Source: Paraconiothyrium sp. Pb-2020 | Lineage: Eukaryota; Ascomycota; Dothideomycetes; Pleosporales; Didymosphaeriaceae | NCBI GenBank assembly: GCA_022419385.1 | Contig: JAJUBI010000005.1 | Coordinates: 2,542,001-2,606,000, forward strand | Reading direction: 5' to 3' | Length of the DNA stretch: 64,000 nucleotides | Shown: in pieces, positions 55,952 to 64,000 of the stretch | How the letters are laid out: every line of letters begins with the position of its first letter | How positions within the stretch are numbered: position 1 is the first letter of the stretch | Notes under the pieces: generated by a model | What the model was told of the DNA's origin: nothing | Database searches by the model: none | What the model saw: the letters and a program-made list of their open reading frames with translations, nothing else | Position numbers and translations under genes: made by a program

Positions 55952-58138
55952 TTAGGCCCCAACCTCATCCTTCTCCTTCGCCCTCTTCTCCAATTCCACC
56001 ATCTTCTCCGCCTCCGTCTTTTCCTTCCGCCCACTCCCCCACAATGTCCCCACGTTCATCTTCTCCATCATCCAATCCATGGTGCTCGCCTCATTCTTCT
56101 TTTCTATATCTTTCTCCAGCTGCGCCTTCTCATCGTCCTCGTTAGTGACCTCACCCTCTTTCTCCTTTTGCGCTTTCTTCTCCATCTCTTCCACGGCTTT
56201 CATTTCGTTCTCCTCTTGCTCGACTTCTGCGAGATCGATATCTTCGAAGCCAATTTTCTTCAAGATGCTACCGGTGAGATAGCGGTATTGAAGGTGTCCG
56301 CTGACCATTTCCGAAACGTCGACGTTCTGTACGCCTTGGATCCCCTGGACCGGTTGCAAGCCTGCGACGCCAAGCTGGATGCTAGAAGTGCGGTATAGGA
56401 ACGCGAGGATGTAGTCGTTCGTGGAGAAGACGTTGACGACTCGGCCGCTGACTACGCTGCGGACGGCTCTCCAGTCTTCGGCGTCGGACGGGCACGGCGA
56501 GCCGAGGAGAACGACGTTCTCGATGAGACCGAAGGCTTTGCGCTTTGCGAGGGTCTGCAGGCAAGAGAAGATGAGGCGGGCGCCGAGGGAGTAGCCGATG
56601 AGTGTTATGGGGCGCTCGCCTTGAACTTTATTGATAAGCGCGTCAGCTAGGACTTCGCCTGCTCTATCGGCACGGTATTTGGCTACGGAGAAAGGGTTAT
56701 CTAGGATGGATGATAGTTTGAGCAGACCGAGCGGCCAGAGACCGGCAGCGAGGGCGCCGAAGACGGTGCGCTTGATGATCTGGCCTTTGGCATAGGACCA
56801 TGCTGCGCTCTTGACGAAGCTGTCCATGGAGTTGCCAAGCTTGAGGAGAGATTCCAACTCCCATCTGAGAGCGAAACCTTCGATTGAGGGCTCCACGTAG
56901 CGCCATGGAACGACGACTTCTTCTTTGCTGGTCAGCCAGCCAGAGATGGCGATTGCGATGCGTAGACGACGGAACTCCTTGTCGAGCTTCCGCGGGCGGT
57001 GGAAGTTGTGGATGGGGATGAAGCCGAAATCTTCTACTTCGCGTGCGTAGTCGTCCATGGCTTTGCTTGTCATCTTGGCTCCGTACGCGCCAAAAAGGCC
57101 ACCTACTAGGACGGATGAAGATGCGAGTGTACCTAAATATCCTGCTGCTGCCGTAGCTCCAAGACCGAGTCCTCCCATCACACTGCCTATTCCTGCGGCC
57201 AGAAGAGGTGCGGCAAGACCACCTGTGACTCCGATCAGGGCTGCGCCAGCAACGCCAGCGAGGCCGACTTTCCATTTCCGCGCCGTGCTCGAGGACTCCG
57301 CGGCTTTCTTCGGTTCAGCGTCAGCACTAAGCTGCTTCGAGGCTGCTTCGAGAAGCCCGCGCGCGACAGTCTCCTCGTCGTTCTTTAGGACCGAGAGCTT
57401 GAGCTGCAGCGATGAGGTAAGGTAGAGTAGTAGCACGCGCGAATGCGCCGAGTACGTCTCCAAACTGAGCAAGATGAGCACAAGAGAGTGCAGTACCAGC
57501 TTTCTTTTCTCCTGGTCCAACTGCGTCAGCACCGTCTCCACCGGAGGGTGCAGCTCCCTAAACACGGCGTCTTCGTCCTCGCCCTTATCATCTATGCCAC
57601 TGAGACTCTTCAAGCCGGTATCGCTCCTCTTGGCCGGTCTCTCCACATCACCCCCTTTGATCTCCCTGCTCTGCTGCTTCGCCTCCTCCCTCGAGTTCAC
57701 CACCTCGCCCACCCTTCCTACCACCCTACCGCGCCACTCATCGAAATACTTGAGCATCTCCTTCTTCAGCTCCTGCACTTCTGGCTTCGCGAGTTCCTTC
57801 TTCGCGTCTCCCTGTCTCTTTTCCCTGTCCTTCCTCAACTGCTCCTGCTCTTTCCTTCGCTTGTCCTCCTTCCCGACGTCTGCGTTCTCGATGTCCATCG
57901 GCGCAGCGGCCAGCGCTGCTTCCTCCGACTTTAGGGGCTTCGAATCTGCAGGTGTTTCTTCAGGAGTGAATGTGTCGAGGAGAGACTTGCGCATCGTCAT
58001 GGTAATTGTAGCGATCAGGAATGTGAGGTCGGCGCATTGGTCGGCTGTGAGCAGCGTCGTGAGAGAGGTGTCCTGTTCTTGAGTTTGCGATTTGGAGCGC
58101 GAGTGCCCGAAGGGCAGCTTGCTTGCGAAACCCTCCAT
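55952..58138 (-). CDS. DUF726 alpha/beta-hydrolase (TMCO4/Mil1-like)
   Basis: Single exon, 728 residues from Met 58138 (MEGFASKLPFGHSRSKSQ). Family: DUF726, including yeast Mil1 (YFL034W), linked to AP-1-dependent endosomal traffic, and human TMCO4. The N-terminal 200 residues are charged coil. A glycine-rich hydrophobic region follows (GLAGVAGAALIGVTGGLAAP, SVMGGLGLGATAAAGYLGTL) that likely inserts into membranes. Then comes the hydrolase domain, with the nucleophile elbow GYSLG at 515-519 (Ser517) and NVVLLGSPCPSD and STNDYILAFLYRTSS after it. The end is an acidic/basic coiled tail (EKEGEVTNEDDEKAQLEKDI). Catalysis is inferred from the Ser elbow. The 3' end lies 220 nt from that of the diol synthase (convergent). 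Confidence 0.9.
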   Translation of the reverse strand: MEGFASKLPFGHSRSKSQTQEQDTSLTTLLTADQCADLTFLIATITMTMRKSLLDTFTPEETPADSKPLKSEEAALAAAPMDIENADVGKEDKRRKEQEQLRKDREKRQGDAKKELAKPEVQELKKEMLKYFDEWRGRVVGRVGEVVNSREEAKQQSREIKGGDVERPAKRSDTGLKSLSGIDDKGEDEDAVFRELHPPVETVLTQLDQEKRKLVLHSLVLILLSLETYSAHSRVLLLYLTSSLQLKLSVLKNDEETVARGLLEAASKQLSADAEPKKAAESSSTARKWKVGLAGVAGAALIGVTGGLAAPLLAAGIGSVMGGLGLGATAAAGYLGTLASSSVLVGGLFGAYGAKMTSKAMDDYAREVEDFGFIPIHNFHRPRKLDKEFRRLRIAIAISGWLTSKEEVVVPWRYVEPSIEGFALRWELESLLKLGNSMDSFVKSAAWSYAKGQIIKRTVFGALAAGLWPLGLLKLSSILDNPFSVAKYRADRAGEVLADALINKVQGERPITLIGYSLGARLIFSCLQTLAKRKAFGLIENVVLLGSPCPSDAEDWRAVRSVVSGRVVNVFSTNDYILAFLYRTSSIQLGVAGLQPVQGIQGVQNVDVSEMVSGHLQYRYLTGSILKKIGFEDIDLAEVEQEENEMKAVEEMEKKAQKEKEGEVTNEDDEKAQLEKDIEKKNEASTMDWMMEKMNVGTLWGSGRKEKTEAEKMVELEKRAKEKDEVGA

Positions 58139-58570
58139 TCTGGTCTATTGTGAGAAGAAGTTCTCGTGCAGGATCCAGACGCGGATGTTGATGTGCTGCC
58201 AGGATGACGTAGTAGCGGGGCGAACCCCTTGCTTGTCAGCCCCAGCCCTACGGAGAGCCGCCACAGCCGAACCCGCGTCCAAGCGCCCGCAATCAACGCG
58301 AGCTGCCTTCGCAGGTCCGACCGTTCTCCAAGGTCGAGGTCATTGGCGGCTGACTTGCCGCAGTCCTCGACGCGATTTGAGTTGACTGCCCGTCTAGGCA
58401 ATGCGTTTGAAGTGAAGTTCGGTCTGCATTGCCGTGCGAATTCAGACGACGTGAATTACACACGCCGGACAATTGTGCCGTACCAATTCCAAGCCCCAAC
58501 TCACCCAACGTGATTTCTTCCGGTGGTGAGTTCACAGACCACAGCTTCTCGACGAATACACTAGCAAGGC
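58139..58570. promoter_or_regulatory. upstream region of the DUF726 gene
   Basis: Contains the 5' region of the DUF726 gene. Only short frames; nothing named. Confidence 0.4.
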
Positions 58571-58732
58571 ATGAGCGCCGGGACCAGTCCTGACTTTGAA
58601 CGCTTCTCGCGATCCGCTATAGGAGAAGTATGCCATGCGAACCAAACCTCACCTTGGTACACTGAACAAGACATGGGCAAGGAGTACCGATTCGACCCCC
58701 GAGAACACGCCCAGGAACGGCGGTCTGGGTAA
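58571..58732 (+). CDS. possible microprotein or short first exon
   Basis: 53 codons, starting MSAGTSPDFERFSRSAIGEV, with Trp/Tyr and charged residues (SPWYTEQDMGKEYRFDPREH) that look protein-like. The end carries a donor-like GGTAAGG, followed by TACTAACC and a CCCTCCAG acceptor, so it could splice into sequence antisense to PEX14. No homologue known to me. Confidence 0.3.
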   Translation: MSAGTSPDFERFSRSAIGEVCHANQTSPWYTEQDMGKEYRFDPREHAQERRSG

Positions 58733-58746
58733 GGTATATTCTTCTA

Positions 58747-59931
58747 CTAACCACCCGCCCTACTGAGTGGCGTGGGGTTCCTCCCTCCAGCCGGAAAGTT
58801 CCTCGCGCTCAAAAAAACGCCCTTCACTGCCCGTATGTCGTTCTTCAGCACGTTTATCTGGTCGTCTTTCCCGTCGGCGGTCTTAGGTAGCCCGTATGTG
58901 CTGCCGTAGAAGCCTCCCGAGCCCGCGTAATACTGGTTCTGATAGCTCATATCGCTCAGGTACGTCTGAAGATTCGATATTTGCGTCTTCAGTGAGTCCG
59001 AGGAAGCGTTGTCATTGGTCCGCGTGGATGAGAGTTCACGTAGATGCGACGTCAGAATTCGGAGGCGGTTCTCGTGGGCTTTGACTACTCCCTCCCCTTC
59101 CGTTGCGTCAGATGCTTTTGAATCTCTCCGTGAGAGTGTGGGCGACGTTTGTGTGCCAAAATCGCGGTGGTATAGCTCTGTGGGATCCGAATCGGCATCT
59201 GATATATCGTCCACTACATCATTGACATTTGGTCTCGTCTTTGTCGCTGGATCGAATGATGCGGAGTCACGCAGGCGTTCATTTAGTTTTTCGAGCTGCG
59301 TCTGTGTATGGCTCGCGAGGTCGTGCCGTGACTCCGTAAGGTTCTGGGTCATAGGGCCTATTATGTACTTGGACAATCCATATACTGTCGCGACCAGACC
59401 CCCGGCTATATACGCAGTATTGAGGAGACGACGCGTCGTGACGAGCGGAGGCTTCTCGTTAGGCTGCGCAAGGAACTCGGGGTATGTAATGATGGGTGGG
59501 ATGTCGCGGGGTTGCGATTGTGGTGCGGGTGCTGGTGCGGGTTTTGAGGAAGCTCTTGGCGACCATGCTTGCTCCCCAGCTTGTGAGAAATCTTGCGATA
59601 CATCTTGGGGACTCTCCTTCGATAACAGCTTCTCAATGTCTTCGACCTTCACGCCCTTTGACCGTAGGAAGTCGACCTTCTTCTCGCGCGGCGCATCGCG
59701 AATTGTAGGGTCGTCGAGGAACTTGGATGCTTGATCGAATAGTGGTGAAATGCCGGCCGTAGGTGCTTCCACAGGGGCTGTCTGTTGTGCGGTGTCTTCA
59801 TTTGCTTCTGGTGCTGGAGCTGGGGCGCCCTCCGGTTGCTGTTCCGATGCCGGCTGCGTGTCTGCTTCTGTGTGAGTAGGAGTTGGGCCTTGGGCGCGCT
59901 GCCACGATGGTATGCTGGGCTTGTTCGACAT
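58747..59931 (-). CDS. PEX14: peroxin PEX14 (peroxisomal docking protein)
   Basis: Docking/translocation component of the peroxisomal matrix import machinery that binds PEX5 and PEX13. Single exon from Met 59931 (MSNKPSIPSWQRAQGP), 394 residues. After a Pro/Ala/Gln-rich leader comes the conserved N-terminal domain: ISPLFDQASKFLDDPTIRDA, then REKKVDFLRSKGVKVEDIEK, which binds PEX5 WxxxF motifs. A hydrophobic membrane segment follows (NTAYIAGGLVATVYGLSKYI), then coiled coil (LTESRHDLASHTQTQLEKLN). The C-terminal half is Ser/Asp-rich with another coil, ending NPTPLSRAGG. The upstream in-frame codons (to 59979) are unlikely to be used. Confidence 0.94.
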   Translation of the reverse strand: MSNKPSIPSWQRAQGPTPTHTEADTQPASEQQPEGAPAPAPEANEDTAQQTAPVEAPTAGISPLFDQASKFLDDPTIRDAPREKKVDFLRSKGVKVEDIEKLLSKESPQDVSQDFSQAGEQAWSPRASSKPAPAPAPQSQPRDIPPIITYPEFLAQPNEKPPLVTTRRLLNTAYIAGGLVATVYGLSKYIIGPMTQNLTESRHDLASHTQTQLEKLNERLRDSASFDPATKTRPNVNDVVDDISDADSDPTELYHRDFGTQTSPTLSRRDSKASDATEGEGVVKAHENRLRILTSHLRELSSTRTNDNASSDSLKTQISNLQTYLSDMSYQNQYYAGSGGFYGSTYGLPKTADGKDDQINVLKNDIRAVKGVFLSARNFPAGGRNPTPLSRAGG

Positions 59932-60201
59932 GCTGTTGACCTGGTAGACGATGAAGAAAGAGTGCTGGCAACGTTGCAAAGGTAGTCAGAAGCAAAAGTA
60001 GAGACGACCGCGGAAGCACCATGGCAGGAGCCGAGGTCTGGGGGAGAAGGCGCCTTGCCCCTTTAGGCGCTTCAACATTCTTGGAGATGCGCAGACATCT
60101 GGAGCATCGGCGAACCAGCACGCGCGATCCGCCCTCGGCCCAGCGTCTTGTCCATCTATCGCACGCAATATATCACTGTATCTTTGCACATAACCTCGAG
60201 C

Positions 60202-60617
60202 ATGGCTGATCGATCCGCCAAGCGCTTACGGCGGCTCAGCACCGATTACGACGAGTCCGATGGAGCAGGCGATTGGAGAGATACAGGCGCTCACAGCACT
60301 GCGACCAGGTAAGTGGCTTGCACGCCTCGACTGCAACTTCCCTTCCTAGCGGCGGTGCGACGTGGGAAGGCAGGCGCTCGCCAAACGTGAATACGCGCAA
60401 ACGCCTATACACCGTACATGTAACAGGCGACCTCCACCTCGCTCACCACTTCACCGTGCCGCCCGTAATCCCTGCCTGCCTTTGCCCTAAGGAACGCGCC
60501 GGCGACAGTCTGTTGATCCTGCGCACTTCCACCTTTGCGCTGTGCCCATCCACCCAGCGACCCTATACGACCAACACCACTCCACCATGCCTCGCCTGCG
60601 ATCCCGCGCCAGTCTGA
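60202..60617 (+). CDS. possible two-exon ORF overlapping the IES2 start
   Basis: ATG 60202 starts MADRSAKRLRRLSTDYDESD, a plausible nuclear-type N-terminus. A good 41-nt intron (GTAAGT to TTCCTAG, 60309-60349) leads to a second exon with RSPNVNTRKRLYTVHVTGDL that stops at 60617, overlapping the first 31 nt of IES2 in another frame. It could be an upstream ORF in the IES2 leader, an alternative IES2 first exon, or chance. Low confidence. Confidence 0.35.
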
Positions 60618-61804
60618 CAGCTCCCAGTGCTCCTGCTCCTACAGCTTCCTCGTCTCGCCCTAGGCGCAATACCGTCAACAAGGCCCCGCCTGCTGCCGTC
60701 ATTCAGCGTTCGTCCCCCGAAGAGTCGCGCCAGTCCTTGAATCTCACAGTCAAAGCATCTCCAGGCAGACTCCGCGAAGCCACTGGTGTCAGAGCATCCA
60801 CAGCCGTCAACTCCCGCAATATCATCACGGGAAAGCGCGCACGCAACAGCAGGGTAGTGCGTGAGGTCGACAGCGACGACGAGGAAGATGAGGACGAGGC
60901 TGAAGAGGTGGATGCCATGGATGTAGACGAGGACGAGGAGGACGCTGAAGGCGAAGAGGACGAGGATATGGACGCCGAGGGAGAAGAGGACGATGACGCG
61001 GACGTGACTTCGACTCCACGAATCGTTGTACCGAGCAACAAGAGTGTGCCTGTAAAGCAGAAGATCGCCCAGGACTCCGTGGAAGCCAAGGAAATGGCTC
61101 TTGACGACGATGACGACGAAGAACTTTCAGAGCTGGACTCAGAATTAGAGGGAGATGACGAGGATGCCGAAGGGGAAGATGACGATGCCGAGGGAGAGGA
61201 AGACGATGAGATTGCCGTACCCAATGACGACGACGAGGAGATGGACAGTGACGAGGATCTGAGCCGAGATCAGACACCAGACTTGAGCAAGATGACTCGA
61301 CGACAACAAGCTATGGTCGTGCAAGGCGCTGACGAATCACTCATGGCGCTGTCGAATGAAGCTCAAAAGAAGAAGCATTTGACGGCGGAAGAAATTACGT
61401 CACGAAGGGCGGAAATGGCTCGTCGACGCAAGAATCTTAGCGAAAAGCGCAACGAGGAGGAAAAGGTATGTATCACTGCATTCTGTTCAAGCAACTATGT
61501 GAACGGACCGTACTAATCGTCATGGCAGGCGGACACCATCAACCGCCTTCTCAAGAAACAACCACCGAAACGTGGGCGGAAATCAATGCTTGCAGAAAAT
61601 ACCGAGGACGGCCAGGAAGAGGAGGATAAGAGACCAGAAAAGGCAAACCCCCTCTTCGTGCGCTACAAGCAGACTACCCAGGGCACTACGCTTGCTATAC
61701 CCGAAGAGTGGCTACAAGCTCCTGCAGGCAGTCTTTTTAGCGGTACGGTCGCTAAGCCCATTTCGAAATCATGGAGCGGTCGAATGGTCGAAGAGGTTTC
61801 GTGA
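60587..61804 (+). CDS. IES2: INO80 chromatin-remodelling complex subunit IES2/INO80B
   Basis: Subunit that stimulates the ATPase of the INO80 nucleosome remodeller. Exons 60587-61465 and 61529-61804 with a 63-nt intron; 384 residues. The basic N-terminus (MPRLRSRASL) is followed by residues about 95-225 that are extremely acidic (runs of Asp/Glu such as DSDDEEDEDEAEE and LDDDDDEELSELD). The conserved PAPA-1/IES2 region is MTRRQQAMVVQG, EAQKKKHLTAEEITSRRAEM, ARRRKNLSEKRNEEEK, and across the intron ADTINRLLKKQPPKRGRK. The protein ends with VRYKQTTQGTTLAIPEEWLQ and a Ser-rich tail. The zinc HIT finger of animal INO80B is absent, as in other fungi. Confidence 0.93.
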
Positions 61805-64000
61805 GATGCACGGGAGGTATATGCATTTGCCGGCGTATGGGACATTATATTGAAATAAACCGCCATAGATGTTTCGGTGAGAGGGGGGGCTTGCTGATTG
61901 ATTAGCTTGCGCAGGCCGGATTGGACCACGATAATAAACATCAACTGACGTGCCCATCTAGCCCGCTCTTCTTCCTCAAACCCTCCTGAACCCTTTATGC
62001 ACCCTCTCAACCCCGCGCACCTTCAAACACCCATCTTCCTCCCCCTCTTCCCATCCAAAATCCTATCCTCCACTATCCTTCTGTCCCTCTTGTCCCCCAT
62101 CCAACATCCGGCTCCATCGCTGACCGATACGTACTGATCAGAACTTCGCGGCGTGAGCCAAATCCATGCAAATATATCGACCCAGGGAAACAAACTCTAA
62201 ATGCATTGGGGAATGGGTACGGCTGAAATTTACTCCGCATAAACGAGTTAAGAACTTTAAAAAGCTAAGAATATATATCCTTATTTCCTACCTATATAAA
62301 AAAAAAGTATTTACGTCTAATATAATCATGCTCAAGGGACTGTGGATCTCCATTACTGCTTTGTTCACGCGTCGTAGAGTAGTATCTTATACACACGCCT
62401 TTCTTACAACACTCCCAGCACGCCGCCCAACAAACATCCAAATGCGCGTTCCCTGCGTTATCGCCTTTTAACAATTGATCGCACCACGCACACCATACCT
62501 ACGCTGCCAAACCATCCCTAACCCACTGTACAATCACCCGCGTGCAGCGTATGGCCTGCTGGGCCATCGTTGAAGCCGCGCAGGACTGGAGGTGCTGCCT
62601 GTCTTCATATAGTATAGATCTCTTGAACGAGTGGGCTTTTCTTGTTCTGCGCTTGTGAAAATGCGCACGGGTGCCGTAGCTGCAGGCAATAATAACATGG
62701 CAGAAATAGTTTAAAGTTGGTGTGGGGATATATTCGTGTAGTGAGTGCTAGCGGCTTTAGTGCGTACAGCCGCCGTCAATGGATCATGAGACTGCTAATG
62801 TGCAAAATAGCAGATCCCCCAAACGACCACCCAAGGGACCACGTTCATGACCCTTACCGCTTCCATTTTGAAGCAGAAACGAACGACCCAGGCGGGCACT
62901 CAACTTGTCTCTTGTCGCAGCATCCCCTTAGGTCTGATTATCAGATGTATTGGTACCAGTATGCACAAGGGATCCAGTTTCATGTTGCGTACCTCAGGTA
63001 CCTGTGACCGCAAAACTAAGGTGATTTGAAATGTCTTCGGCCTAAGGCTGAACGAAAATTACGAAACGCAGACCGGTGTTCAAAATGTACTGCTCCGTCC
63101 ACCGTTGAATGCAACTCAAGAATTTGGAGCCTCTGATTACCACTTTTAGCGGTGCGCTACGATGCCCTACGCCCGGCTTTTGGCGTAGTCTTTTCGAAGT
63201 CTTATTTGCAACACACCGCCGTAAGCTCCTATCAGTATATTCGATACTAAATACCACATTCCCAGGCCTGATGTGTATAGTGTTGTCTAGAGCACCACTG
63301 CTGTTTCTCACTAGCAAAAAGAATCACAAACTGGTAATTCGATGTCTTATTCGTACCATTTCCTATCCCACCTGCAGATAAAGCCCCAACGACACTATAA
63401 TTTTCCGACACCGCCAAAAACATACACAACCGTTTCCGTGTCCTCGAGTGGCTGTGGCAGAACTATATTGGGGGAGTCGTGTTGGCACAATATGAATGAG
63501 ATGGAAGAGCCGCCACTGGAGGTTTGTAAGCCTCCCAAACGGAGAGCTTCGACTTGGAGCTGGGCAAGCAGCAACCTTGGAACGTAATTATCTAGGTCAG
63601 CCTCGCTAACACCATACCGAATATGCCAGGAAAACCAGACAACAATATGAAATCGACAAGCTAGAGATCAAGACCAGCGCGTCAGCTGAACTGGAACACG
63701 CGTCCGTCCGGATCCGATATAAAACGAGGGGCACGGCTTTCGAGCCCCACCCAGCAGTTACGATAACACTAGCTATCAGCCTTCTGGTGTTCTTATTTTC
63801 TTCAGAAGTCTGGCCGTATTGCAAGTGTTCGAGTCCCCTGTCATGAGTCTCACTCACAGTCGGACGACTTCAAATGGAACTAGACACTTTGTATTCATAA
63901 GATTGTCACACAACGATGTCCTTATCGAGGGCAACAAGATGATGAGGATTTGACACGAAACAATTGTGTGGAAGGTCTCTTACTAGTATAGCATTGAGAG
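61805..64000. other. right edge, gene-poor
   Basis: 2.2 kb with no supported gene. About 62190-62345 is AT-rich. Near 63615-63840 one plus frame reads TRQQYEIDKLEIKTSASAEL and ends AVTITLAISLLVFLFSSEVW, a possible membrane segment; it may belong to a gene relic, but no start or family is visible. Confidence 0.4.

Noticed and set aside
1..64000. CRISPR arrays, bacterial operons, phage genes, rRNA genes
   Set aside because: No regularly spaced repeats, and the gene content with spliceosomal introns is eukaryotic; no rRNA-like stretch noticed.

Overview
The window looks like nuclear DNA of a filamentous ascomycete (Pezizomycotina; Dothideomycetes would fit, but that is inference). The support is many genes with short introns of about 45-60 nt with GTAAGT-type donors, intron-bearing tRNA genes, and families typical of such fungi: a Ppo-type linoleate diol synthase, a heme-thiolate peroxidase, a Pth11/rhodopsin-like receptor relic, a DUF6594 relic and a hevein-type chitin-binding protein.

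Layout. 0.7-10.9 kb: a broken M28 (glutamate carboxypeptidase II-like) peptidase, POP1 (RNase P/MRP), an MFS transporter, MOB1, and an NADAR-domain pseudogene. 11-14.9 kb: tRNA-Thr and tRNA-Val, then a gene-poor, partly AT-rich stretch. 14.9-20 kb: a secreted FAD oxidoreductase and a receptor relic. 20-29.6 kb: a coiled-coil protein, the divergent mitochondrial pair NDUFA2-like/mitochondrial pyruvate carrier, a Cys-rich protein and a 1031-residue unrecognised protein. 32-44 kb: accessory DNA with a secreted heme-thiolate peroxidase, a nucleotidyltransferase-like protein, a YSA1-type Nudix enzyme, a DUF6594 relic, a small PPxY membrane protein, a chitin-binding protein and an SDR. 46-62 kb: a dense housekeeping block of DDP1/Aps1-type Nudix enzyme, ATE1, TSC13, an unrecognised small protein, linoleate diol synthase, MIL1-like DUF726 protein, PEX14 and the INO80 subunit IES2. 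61.8-64 kb holds no gene I can support.

The genes do not form one pathway. Short-range links are the divergent NDUFA2/pyruvate carrier pair (both mitochondrial), divergent DDP1/ATE1, and lipid-related neighbours TSC13, the diol synthase, the MIL1-like hydrolase and PEX14.

The most useful observations concern gene integrity. Three conserved genes (M28 peptidase, POP1, MOB1) carry clustered frameshifts that, where resolvable, are all one-base losses, which points to consensus errors in two patches (about 2.3-3.3 kb and 8.4-8.65 kb). The diol synthase and the NADAR gene carry in-frame stops instead. MOB1 may contain a 588-nt stopless intron whose length is a multiple of three. I did not find a convincing new multi-gene system.
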